DNA of 52,836 bases from NCBI GenBank assembly GCA_016188835.1, contig JACPHB010000014.1:1-52836 (forward strand), read 5' to 3'. Under the pieces are notes generated by a model, which was given only the letters and a program-made list of their open reading frames with translations, was not told the DNA's origin and made no database searches. The stretch comes from Parcubacteria group bacterium. GTDB lineage: Bacteria; Patescibacteriota; Minisyncoccia; UBA10092. The translations under genes and the position numbers were made by a program. Below are positions 46,499-52,836 of this stretch, in pieces (positions within the stretch are counted from its first letter, which is position 1; every line of letters starts with the position of its first letter).

Positions 46499-47749
46499 TT
46501 AAATTCTTAAATTTTTAAAATTAAGAAGCGCTTTATTTATTATTTCCGCCGCTTTTTTTATTTCTTTTTCAGTTGTATCTTTTCCTATGGTAATGCGAAT
46601 GCTTTCTTTTGCTTGTTTTTCGGTTAGCCCCAGAGCGTTTAAAACATAAGATGCTTTGGAGGCACGAGCCGAACAAGCCGAACCGGCAGAAACCGCGAGT
46701 CCATTTTGGTCTAAAGCTATAAGAAGCGTTTCATTGCTTATATTGGGAAATCTTATATTTAAGTTATTCGGTAATCGGTTGCTTGTCCTGAGCGAAGTCG
46801 AAGGATCAAGCGAACCGTTTAATTTAATATCCTTATTATATTTAATTATATAATCCAGCAATTGGTTTCGCAAATGAAGGATTTTTTTTAAACGCGTTTC
46901 CCTATTTTTAAAAACAAGCCCAACTGCTTTAGCCAGGCCCACTATGCCCGCGACATTTTCCGTACCGGACCTTAGCCCAAATTCCTGGCCGCCGCCCTTA
47001 ATAATAGGTCCTATAAAACCTATAGGTCCTATCTTTCTTACATAAAGCCCCCCAACACCCTTTGGCCCGTAAATTTTATGACCGGAAAATATTAATAAAT
47101 CAACCTTGAGCCAATCCGGACGGCATTCCAGAAATTGAAATGCCTGAACCGCATCGGTGTGAAAATAAATTCTATTTAACCCTTGTTCTTTTCTTTTAGT
47201 ATTTATTTTTTCCAAAAGTTTTCCAATTTCTTTTACCGACTGGATTGTTCCGATTTCGTTATTCGCGTATATAATACTTACTAAAACAGTATTATTTTTA
47301 ATGCTTTTTTCTAAATCTGAAACACTAATAAAACCATCTTTATTAACTTTAAGATATGTAATTTCGTGTCCGGCTCTTTCAAGCTCTTTTAATGGCTCGA
47401 GAACCGATTCATGTTCAATGTTGGTAGAAATAATATGTAATTTATTTATCCCACTTACAGACGATCGTCTGTAAGTCGTACAATTCTGAATTAAACCATT
47501 AATAGCCATATTATTCGCTTCCGTGGCCGAACCGGTAAAAATGATTTCGGAAAAATCGCAGTTTAAAAGATTGGCGATTTTTTCTCTCGCTTGATCTATC
47601 GCCGCAATTGCTTCTTGCCCAAAAGAATGCACCGAAGAAGCATTGCCGAATTTATCGCTAAAATACGGCATCATCGCATTCAAAACTTCTTTATCAACCG
47701 GCGTCGTCGCGGCATAATCAAGATAGATTTTCTTGGTTTGATTAGACAT
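46499..47749 (-). CDS. Cysteine desulfurase (NifS/IscS type) with repeat-derived inserts
   Basis: PLP enzyme that takes sulfur from cysteine for Fe-S clusters and tRNA thiolation. YLDYAATTPVDKEVLNAM starts the fold, FHTDAVQAFQFLE binds PLP, IFSGHKIYGPKGVGGLYVRK holds the Schiff-base Lys, and SAGSACSARASK the catalytic Cys loop. I chose the ATG at 47749 (MSNQTKKIYLDYAATTP); the frame is open to 47788. Three short inserts compared with homologues are repeat derived: TTYRRSSVSG, GPIGFIGP and DPSTSLRTS. No iscU gene is nearby. Confidence 0.93.
   Translation of the reverse strand: MSNQTKKIYLDYAATTPVDKEVLNAMMPYFSDKFGNASSVHSFGQEAIAAIDQAREKIANLLNCDFSEIIFTGSATEANNMAINGLIQNCTTYRRSSVSGINKLHIISTNIEHESVLEPLKELERAGHEITYLKVNKDGFISVSDLEKSIKNNTVLVSIIYANNEIGTIQSVKEIGKLLEKINTKRKEQGLNRIYFHTDAVQAFQFLECRPDWLKVDLLIFSGHKIYGPKGVGGLYVRKIGPIGFIGPIIKGGGQEFGLRSGTENVAGIVGLAKAVGLVFKNRETRLKKILHLRNQLLDYIIKYNKDIKLNGSLDPSTSLRTSNRLPNNLNIRFPNISNETLLIALDQNGLAVSAGSACSARASKASYVLNALGLTEKQAKESIRITIGKDTTEKEIKKAAEIINKALLNFKNLRI
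46782..46810. repeat. CCTGAGC/GTCGAAGG repeat, inside the cysteine desulfurase gene
   Basis: CTTGTCCTGAGCGAAGTCGA then AGGATCAAG: outer arms CTTGTCCT/AGGATCAAG and the CCTGAGC core. Translated as DPSTSLRTS between NGSL and NRLPNNLN, where homologues have no such residues. Confidence 0.85.
46990..47035. repeat. 9-bp tandem repeat GGTCCTATA-like, inside the cysteine desulfurase gene
   Basis: Units TAATAGGTCC/TATAAAACC/TATAGGTCC/TATC with a 9-bp period, encoding GPIGFIGPI after VRKI. Unlike the heptad arrays this period keeps the frame. Confidence 0.7.
47453..47476. repeat. 24-bp perfect palindrome inside the cysteine desulfurase gene
   Basis: ACTTACAGACGA and its exact reverse complement TCGTCTGTAAGT, no mismatches and no loop. 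Translated as TTYRRSSV within TTYRRSSVSG, between NGLIQN and INKLHIISTNIEHES, a loop that is short in homologues. Confidence 0.85.
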
Positions 47750-47787
47750 TATAATTAATATTAAAACATAAAAATGAATTTTTTTCA

Positions 47788-47823
47788 ATAAAAAACCGCA
47801 GACTTTAATTAATTCTACGGTTA
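47788..47823 (-). terminator. Intrinsic terminator of the DUF483-like gene
   Basis: Minus-strand AACCGTAGA/TCTGCGGTT with an A/T loop, followed by TTTTATTGAAA, directly after the stop codon. Confidence 0.8.
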
Positions 47824-47830
47824 ATTGTTT

Positions 47831-48454
47831 TTAATCAGGATATTTATAATTAAACGCATAAAGTAAATTCCAATTATATTCCATTAAATGGTATGCTGCC
47901 TCTATATCTCTGGATTCTAAAACCAACTTTATACTTTCTGTCAGAATAATGGTCTTTTGGCAATCCAATTCGCAATGGATATGCAATGTGTAAAATAGAG
48001 CCTCATTAAGACTCCCTTTTTTAACGGCTTCTTTTAGTTTGCGATAGAATAGAACTGCAGGTCCTTTTTCTTGTCCATTTTTCAAAAATTCTTGGCAACT
48101 TTTTTTAAAAGCATCGATACAGCATTTTGGATAACCCAAAAACTCGCCAGTTTCAATTTCTCTAGACCATAATTGATTTAGTAGGATCGGACTTTTTGAA
48201 ACATAATAATCTCCTCGCTGTTCTTTATAATACAATCCCAATTTTACCAGACAATATTCTAAATATCTTTTTTGGATTGAAAGGTACTGTGATCCTCGTG
48301 TTCGTTCAAATTTCCAAAGTTCAACATTGGCACCCAATCTAACATCTTCGAGAACTGGAACTAAATCTGCTCGTATGCCTAAGTTAAGTTTGTACCATTC
48401 AATAAAACTATATATATTTTTACCTTTTGTCCGTGACTCTTTTTTAATGAACAT
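47831..48454 (-). CDS. DUF483-like protein
   Basis: A 207-residue soluble protein. The segment TGEFLGYPKCCIDAFKKSCQ (residues about 105-124) resembles the conserved LG(Y/F)PxCCxxxF motif of DUF483 proteins, with a Cys pair that could bind metal; further Cys and His residues occur in HIHCELDCQKTI. The first half is basic and helical. The ATG at 48454 has GGGGAATG before it and a clear promoter upstream. An ArsR-family regulator gene and its palindromes lie just upstream, so metal- or redox-responsive control is possible. Confidence 0.6.
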   Translation of the reverse strand: MFIKKESRTKGKNIYSFIEWYKLNLGIRADLVPVLEDVRLGANVELWKFERTRGSQYLSIQKRYLEYCLVKLGLYYKEQRGDYYVSKSPILLNQLWSREIETGEFLGYPKCCIDAFKKSCQEFLKNGQEKGPAVLFYRKLKEAVKKGSLNEALFYTLHIHCELDCQKTIILTESIKLVLESRDIEAAYHLMEYNWNLLYAFNYKYPD

Positions 48455-48503
48455 TCATTCCCCATATTTTTCTTAATAATCCGGTGATGTAGATAGTCTC
48501 TTT

Positions 48504-48532
48504 TATATATGCTTTTTATTTTATTAAGTCAA
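48504..48532 (-). promoter_or_regulatory. Promoter of the DUF483-like gene
   Basis: Minus-strand TTGACT (48527-48532), a 17-bp spacer and TATATA (48504-48509), 50 nt before the ATG. The palindrome at 48571-48590 lies about 40 bp upstream of the -35. Confidence 0.8.
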
Positions 48533-48570
48533 GGTAACGCGCCGGTTTCTTTCTTGCAAAGTTCGTATGC

Positions 48571-48590
48571 CCTCATTCGCGCGAATAGGG
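48571..48590. promoter_or_regulatory. ATTCGCGCGAAT palindrome downstream of arsR-type gene (candidate ArsR site)
   Basis: CCTCATTCGCGCGAATAGGG, containing the 12-bp palindrome ATTCGCGCGAAT. It lies between the stop of the ArsR gene and the promoter of the DUF483-like gene, in inverted orientation to the copy at 48935-48954. Confidence 0.7.
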
Positions 48591-48649
48591 GATAAAAAAG
48601 ATATAAAAAGCGAAAATAAAAAAGTTAAATTCAATAATTAAAAATCGAA

Positions 48650-48910
48650 TCAAAGAATAGAAATGATATGCTTTGCCGGTAATTTTTGCTCGGCAGACAA
48701 GTGATAAAACATCTGGGAACTTCGCTGTTCTCTTTCAATAATATCAACTGCGGATAAAACGCCGAGGTGTTTTGACGTGGCCTTGAAAGATAAATTAATT
48801 TCATCGGCAATTTCCGTTACTGGCGCTTCTTTATTTTCTTTGAGATATTTCAAAATCGCCAATCGGCGACGATTAGCCAGCGCTTTTAAAATTTTTTCCA
48901 ACTTATACAT
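48650..48910 (-). CDS. ArsR-family winged-helix regulator
   Basis: An 86-residue DNA-binding protein. LEKILKALANRRRLAILKYL, then APVTEIADEINLSFKATSKH (recognition helix about residues 40-54), HLGVLSAVDIIEREQRSSQM and a wing ending FYHLS match ArsR regulators. The metal-binding CxC of ArsR and SmtB types is absent; there is no Cys at all, so the signal is unknown. A palindrome 24 nt upstream of the ATG, near a TATAGT -10 element, suggests autoregulation; the second copy lies before the DUF483-like gene. Confidence 0.85.
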   Translation of the reverse strand: MYKLEKILKALANRRRLAILKYLKENKEAPVTEIADEINLSFKATSKHLGVLSAVDIIEREQRSSQMFYHLSAEQKLPAKHIISIL

Positions 48911-48934
48911 ATTTTATGTATTTGTTAGTACGAC

Positions 48935-48954
48935 CCTATTCGCGCGAATAAGAC
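48935..48954. promoter_or_regulatory. ATTCGCGCGAAT palindrome upstream of the ArsR gene (candidate operator)
   Basis: CCTATTCGCGCGAATAAGAC, nested in an outer dyad TTAGTA/TACTAA. A minus-strand TATAGT (48953-48958) places the likely transcription start inside the palindrome, the usual position for an autorepressor site. Confidence 0.7.
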
Positions 48955-48991
48955 TATACTAACATGTTTTTATATAAATAAAAATAAAATT

Positions 48992-49762
48992 TCAGTTTCC
49001 TATAGCGCCGTTTCGCTCTTTGACTTCAATCTCGGCGCGAGCGCGCCAGTCGCGGCCGGCGCAAAGTTCGTGATAAGCGCAAAAATCGCAAACCCAATTT
49101 ATCCCCCACTTGCCGCGTTCTTCATCATAAATAACCGATTCCGGTATTGGCGGCAGTTCATCTTTTTTCCAAAAATCATTTAAAATTTTAAGCTGTTCTA
49201 CGACCGGTTTTATTGCGTTTTCAGAATAATCAACCGGAATAATTAATCGGTTTAAATCGTCGCGGGAAACATAAATAATCCGGCCTTCAAGATTTGACAA
49301 GTCAATGTGTGAAATTTCCTGATGCCCGTGATTGCGCAACCGCCACAAATAAAAAAGCGTTTGCAATTTGTGCTGCGACTGGGGCTCTTTATTTTTTATT
49401 TTATATTTGAAACTAAACGAGTTGGTGGATTTTATTTCATAAAGAATCGGGCGACCGCCTTCATCCACTATTAAATCAACTTTGCCGGACGCTTCATATT
49501 CTGGCGCCTCAACCCGTAATTGCTCGGCAACCAAGCTTCCCGATTGTTTAACTTTATTGACTATCCATTCTTCGACTATTTTTCCGACTTCCATAATCCC
49601 CATTCTATCAGGAGAGATTACCGATGTCGGCGGCAATCCTTTGCGCCGGTAAAAAACGCCTCGCAAACAAGAATTTAAATCGGTCGCCCACCAGCTTTTT
49701 TTGGCGTATGGCTCGCGGATGAAACTTTCATTTATTATTTTATCTAAAAAAGTATTTGCCAT
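48992..49762 (-). CDS. Cas4/RecB-like PD-(D/E)XK nuclease with Fe-S cysteine pattern
   Basis: A 256-residue stand-alone nuclease. GKVDLIVDEGGRPILYEIKS gives the Asp and E-x-K of the PD-(D/E)XK core, and QSQHKLQTLFYLW the following Q-x-x-x-Y motif of the RecB group. One Cys near the N terminus (LNSCLRGVFY) and three at the C terminus (CDFCAYHELC) match the split four-Cys 4Fe-4S site of Cas4 and AddB. There is no CRISPR or cas gene here; the partners are a DEDD exonuclease 6 nt upstream and rmuC. Confidence 0.85.
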   Translation of the reverse strand: MANTFLDKIINESFIREPYAKKSWWATDLNSCLRGVFYRRKGLPPTSVISPDRMGIMEVGKIVEEWIVNKVKQSGSLVAEQLRVEAPEYEASGKVDLIVDEGGRPILYEIKSTNSFSFKYKIKNKEPQSQHKLQTLFYLWRLRNHGHQEISHIDLSNLEGRIIYVSRDDLNRLIIPVDYSENAIKPVVEQLKILNDFWKKDELPPIPESVIYDEERGKWGINWVCDFCAYHELCAGRDWRARAEIEVKERNGAIGN

Positions 49763-49768
49763 TATAAA

Positions 49769-50371
49769 TTAGCTGAATAAATTTTGAATTTTATAAGACG
49801 CGGTTTCTATTTTAAAATCAGCATATTTTGACCAATCAACTTTTATGGCCTTGATATACGGCATGTTAGCATCGCGGGCCGTAAATTTAATTTCGCCATT
49901 TTTTAAACCATGTTCGTATAAATCGCGCGTCAAGCGGACATCGTCGAGGCAGTATTTTTTTAATTCATCAATCCTTCCTTCGCGCCAATACTGAACTGCC
50001 ATAAGTCCGTTCGCGCTTTTTCTTTTTCCCAAAGTGTTGGAAACCAAATCGTCCAAACTAACCCTATGCCCCATTTTATCGACAACTTCATTCATAATAT
50101 CGAGAGTCGGGATTTTGTTTAAATCTACGGATAAATATTTCTGTAAAACCGGCAAATCAAAATGGTCTATATTAAACCCAATTATCAAATCAGTTTTTCT
50201 TAACAAATCTTCAAAACGCGGCATTTCGCTTTCGTCAAAAGTTAAAAAAGCAGCATCGGCATAAGAAAAAACACCGGCGACCGAAAGAGAAAGTTTCGTC
50301 AGATTTTCTTTGCCGCCGACATCGGAAAATAAATTTTTGGTTTCTATGTCTAAAACGATATGGTTAAGCAT
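49769..50371 (-). CDS. DEDD-type 3'-5' exonuclease (RNase H-like, YprB/DnaQ group)
   Basis: A 200-residue protein with the four acidic motifs in order: IVLDIETKN (Asp, Glu), LIIGFNIDHFDLPVL (Asp) and KKYCLDDVRLTRDLY (Asp, with Tyr/Cys context close to DEDDy). It acts on single-stranded ends by analogy. The start overlaps the rmuC stop by one base (TAATG), and the Cas4-like gene follows after 6 nt, so the three nucleases are probably one operon. Confidence 0.85.
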   Translation of the reverse strand: MLNHIVLDIETKNLFSDVGGKENLTKLSLSVAGVFSYADAAFLTFDESEMPRFEDLLRKTDLIIGFNIDHFDLPVLQKYLSVDLNKIPTLDIMNEVVDKMGHRVSLDDLVSNTLGKRKSANGLMAVQYWREGRIDELKKYCLDDVRLTRDLYEHGLKNGEIKFTARDANMPYIKAIKVDWSKYADFKIETASYKIQNLFS

Positions 50372-51399
50372 TATTTTAGTTCTTTAGTTTCATCAATATC
50401 AATTAAATTCCCCACATTACTGACTCTATCAACAAGCATATCAATTCTTTTTTCCGCGTCATCGTATGAATTTTTAGCATTACTAAGATGCGAACCCAAT
50501 TTTCTGAATGATTCTCCAAGTTTTTCGCCGTCTATCGCTATTCGCTGTAATTTTTTTAAAATTTCTCCGGTTTTTTTGGTAATATCGCTATCTTTAAACC
50601 AATGCTGAATAACTCCAAGCGTTAAAATAAAAGTATTTGGCGAAGTTAAAAAAATCTTTTTGCTCCAGGCGTAAGAAGTTAGATCTTCCTTGGTAACCAC
50701 TTCATAGTATAAGCTTTCCGCCGGTATGTACATCATCGCGAAATCAACCGTATTTTCATTTGGCACAATATATTTTGCGGCAATATCGGTTATGTCTTGC
50801 TTTATTCTCGCGACAAGAGCTTTGCGCGCTTCTTCTTTCTGCGGAGCCTCAATAGTATTTATAAATTGAGTAAAGTTATCTTGAGGAAATTTTGAATCAA
50901 TCGGTAAAATTCTGCCATTTGGCAGTTTTAAAACAGCATCGGCGGCTTCACCGGATGAAAATTGATATTGAAGCTCGTAAGCGTCACGCCTTGGAAAATA
51001 TAATGAAAGCATATAATCAAGCGACGCCTCTCCCCATTGGCCTGTAAGTTTTGGGCTTTTAAAAATTGTCTGGAATGAAGAGACCTCCTTAACTTGGTTC
51101 TGAACTTGGCCTAAAACTTCTTTCATTTGAGAAAATCCTCCAATAAATTTTTCCATCTGGTCGTGTATATCTTTGCTTGATCTGTCTCGCAATTCTAATT
51201 CTTTGTGGTGCGATCGACTTATTTCTTCGCGAATCTGTTTAAACTGGTCGGCAAAAATTTTATTTGCTGTTTCAAGCCGTTCGCCAAATTTGCCAATTTC
51301 TTCATTGGAATTTGTTTTTTTACTTTTAAAAATATAAAAAATAAAACCGCCTAAAGCCGCGCCAAAAAATAAAGAAATTATAATTATTAAAATATCCAT
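50371..51399 (-). CDS. rmuC: RmuC-family DNA recombination protein
   Basis: A 342-residue protein with one N-terminal membrane helix (residues 3-24), a coiled-coil region (about 35-110) and the RmuC nuclease-like domain: LTGQWGEASLDYMLSLYFPR, GRILPIDSKFPQDNFTQF, TVDFAMMYIPAESLYYEVV and FLTSPNTFILTLGVI. RmuC is thought to limit inverted-repeat rearrangements in E. coli. That is relevant here, as this genome segment is rich in palindromes. It is followed by the DEDD and Cas4-like nucleases. Confidence 0.92.
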   Translation of the reverse strand: MDILIIIISLFFGAALGGFIFYIFKSKKTNSNEEIGKFGERLETANKIFADQFKQIREEISRSHHKELELRDRSSKDIHDQMEKFIGGFSQMKEVLGQVQNQVKEVSSFQTIFKSPKLTGQWGEASLDYMLSLYFPRRDAYELQYQFSSGEAADAVLKLPNGRILPIDSKFPQDNFTQFINTIEAPQKEEARKALVARIKQDITDIAAKYIVPNENTVDFAMMYIPAESLYYEVVTKEDLTSYAWSKKIFLTSPNTFILTLGVIQHWFKDSDITKKTGEILKKLQRIAIDGEKLGESFRKLGSHLSNAKNSYDDAEKRIDMLVDRVSNVGNLIDIDETKELK

Positions 51400-51431
51400 T
51401 ACAATAATAATGAATTAAATTTTAATAAAAA

Positions 51432-52577
51432 TCAAATTTCTCTAGGTTCGCGGACAAAAAATAAAAGAATAAGCGCGATAAGAGTAAGTGATAGCGATAA
51501 AATAAAAGGCGCTTTGAGGCCAATGCCATCCCAAAGGATGCCGGCAATAAGAGAAGCCGGCAGGGCGATAAGGCCTATTAGCATTTGAAAACTGCCGATT
51601 ACGCTAGACCTTATTGACGATGGCGCAAATTCAGCGACAATGGTTTTTAAATTCCCTTCATAGGCGGCGCTGTGAATTCCAAGGATAATAAATGCAATAA
51701 AAATCATCCAGAAAGAACTGTAAAATATAAAAATAAAATTAACAATTATAAATAAAATAAACGAAACGGCAACCACAAAAAGCCGGCCAATTTTATCGGA
51801 AAGTTTCCCGAAAGGAACGGCAAATATAGAAGAACAAAATAAAAAGGCGAGAAAAAATAAGGGCACAAATTTTAAAGAAACTCCAAGTTTGCTTGCCGCC
51901 AATATGTAAAACGAATCGGAAAATGCGCCTAAAGTAAAAATTGCGGAAATAAGAGTAAAAATTTTAAGATTGCGGCTGATAAATTTAAACGAAAATTCCG
52001 GCTTAAGATGATCAATATGCGCATATTCGCGGACGAAAAATAAAACAATCAAACTGCCAATTAGAGACGGGATCGCCGCCAAAAGAAACATCTGCCGATA
52101 ACTAAAATAACTAACAAGTAAAATGGACGCGAGAAGCCCAAAAACAGCTCCGCCTCTATCGGCCGCCCTAAGTACTCCGAATGCCGATGCTCTTTTTTCG
52201 CGAGGCGTTATGTCAGCTACAATCGCGTCCCGCGGCGCGTCGCGCATTTTTCCGGCTCTGTCCAAAATTTTTCCTGGGATAAGTTGCCACGGCTGATAAG
52301 AAATGGCATAAATTATGCGGGAAACAAAGGCCAAAAAATAACCTAGCCATATAAAAATTTTTCTTTTCCTCAATTTGTCGGATAAAAATCCGGAACCGGC
52401 CTGCGACAGCGATACGAAAGCATCTCCTAAGCCATCGATAAATCCCAAAAAAGTAACCGAAGCGCCAATAACTGAGGTAACAAAAATTGGCCATATCGTT
52501 ATAACGGCGTAATAGCCGAGATCATTTAAAAACGCGCCCAAAGAAAAAAGCCGAATTGTTTTTCTATTTTCATTCAT
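51432..52577 (-). CDS. Major facilitator superfamily transporter
   Basis: A 381-residue permease with about 11-12 membrane segments. The first loop has GSGFLSDKLRKRKIFIWLGY (the MFS motif A, GxLxDRxGRR type), and the second half repeats it as VPFGKLSDKIGRLFVVAVSF. The substrate cannot be deduced; the pattern is closest to drug or small-molecule exporters. It diverges from the DUF192 gene to its right (42 bp between starts) and precedes rmuC on the same strand. Confidence 0.85.
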   Translation of the reverse strand: MNENRKTIRLFSLGAFLNDLGYYAVITIWPIFVTSVIGASVTFLGFIDGLGDAFVSLSQAGSGFLSDKLRKRKIFIWLGYFLAFVSRIIYAISYQPWQLIPGKILDRAGKMRDAPRDAIVADITPREKRASAFGVLRAADRGGAVFGLLASILLVSYFSYRQMFLLAAIPSLIGSLIVLFFVREYAHIDHLKPEFSFKFISRNLKIFTLISAIFTLGAFSDSFYILAASKLGVSLKFVPLFFLAFLFCSSIFAVPFGKLSDKIGRLFVVAVSFILFIIVNFIFIFYSSFWMIFIAFIILGIHSAAYEGNLKTIVAEFAPSSIRSSVIGSFQMLIGLIALPASLIAGILWDGIGLKAPFILSLSLTLIALILLFFVREPREI

Positions 52578-52619
52578 ATATATTACAATATTAACTTTTT
52601 TGTGAGATAATTAAAATAT

Positions 52620-52836
52620 ATGGTTTTAGTTGACTCAAAAAGGCCCTTCTTTTGGACGCTGGCATTTATTATTGTATGCCTTACAGGAATTATTGTTTAC
52701 CAGCAATACCAAAAAGTCACCAAAAAAAACCATGTTATTATTTATACCGGCGCCGGCCCGGTAAAAATTAACATTGAATACGCCGAGACGCGGGAAAAGC
52801 GAATATCAGGGCTTGCGAATCGGCCGGCGCTTCCTA
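52620..52836 (+). CDS. DUF192 protein, 5' part (runs off the window)
   Basis: The first 72 codons of a gene cut by the window end. MVLVDSKRPFFWTLAFIIVC begins with a signal-anchor, and VKINIEYAETREKRISGLAN matches the start of the DUF192 fold (V-x-I-x-x-A-x-T-x-x-x-R-x-x-G-L). It is anchored and faces outward. There is no clear ribosome binding site before the ATG at 52620. The function of DUF192 is unknown. Confidence 0.75.
   Translation, partial: MVLVDSKRPFFWTLAFIIVCLTGIIVYQQYQKVTKKNHVIIYTGAGPVKINIEYAETREKRISGLANRPALP

Noticed and set aside
46499..47788. ATG at 47788 as start of the cysteine desulfurase
   Set aside because: Homology begins at YLDYAATTP shortly after the ATG at 47749, and the extra 13 residues are hydrophobic and unlike the family.
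48992..49762. Cas4 of a CRISPR system
   Set aside because: The four-Cys pattern fits, but the neighbours are rmuC and a DEDD exonuclease and no array is present.

Overview
The window reads as a chromosomal segment from a streamlined, AT-rich bacterium of the Candidate Phyla Radiation (Patescibacteria), most likely a Parcubacteria-type lineage. The reasons are the gene set (DUF5671, DUF4015 and DUF3105 proteins, a PaaX/Cas2-like protein, a shortened PGK, UvrC without its HhH tail, a Cas4-like nuclease beside RmuC), dense co-directional packing almost all on the minus strand, and no biosynthetic operons. TGA is used as an ordinary stop (for example the ATGA overlaps at about 8722 and 9513), so the TGA-glycine code of Gracilibacteria/Absconditabacteria does not apply.

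Layout. 1-5.5 kb: envelope genes (FemAB, UppS), tRNA-Ser, HtpX/LemA, a DUF3105 protein and a DUF4015 glycosidase-like protein. 5.9-6.5 kb: a TrpR-like regulator bracketed by inverted 26-bp palindromes. 6.5-10.6 kb: an overlapping operon with a SelO-like protein, a ROK kinase, a Zn/Mn-type ABC ATPase and permease, and a hydrolase. 10.7-11.4 kb: a PaaX/Cas2-like gene, again bracketed by palindromes. 11.4-18.1 kb: a transporter-glycosidase fusion, GH1, a trypsin-like protease, PGK and a PurD-like ligase. 18.2-24.1 kb: uvrC, a previously unlisted 56-codon gene, uvrA and a broken uvrB. 24.2-29.7 kb: a UDG, an FKBP, a type II restriction-modification pair, DUF5671 and RpiB. 29.7-39.8 kb: GAPDH, TrxB and a DsbA-like protein, then a large surface protein and exopolysaccharide genes (Wzy-like ligase with TPRs, phosphoglycosyl transferase). 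39.8-47.8 kb: SecA, a TraB-like protein, an arginase-fold protein, HPF with a structured leader RNA, and cysteine desulfurase. 47.8-52.8 kb: an ArsR regulator with flanking palindromes, a Cas4-like/DEDD/RmuC nuclease operon, an MFS transporter and the start of a DUF192 gene.

Three layers of unexplained repetitive structure stand out. (1) Three small DNA-binding-protein genes (TrpR-like, PaaX/Cas2-like, ArsR) are each bracketed by two copies of their own private palindrome. In two cases a further copy lies inside an unrelated coding sequence (femAB, uvrA). (2) Palindromic mini-elements of several families sit in frame inside genes (uvrA, FKBP, cysteine desulfurase, secA, phosphoglycosyl transferase, DUF5671), and relatives sit between genes, much like the coding palindromic elements known in Rickettsia. 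(3) Five tandem arrays with a 7-bp period lie inside femAB, uvrC and the ligase gene; a change of one unit would shift the frame.

Other points worth attention are a structured leader RNA upstream of hpf, preceded by a separate short promoter-to-terminator transcript, and a 56-codon gene with the strongest expression signals in the window.
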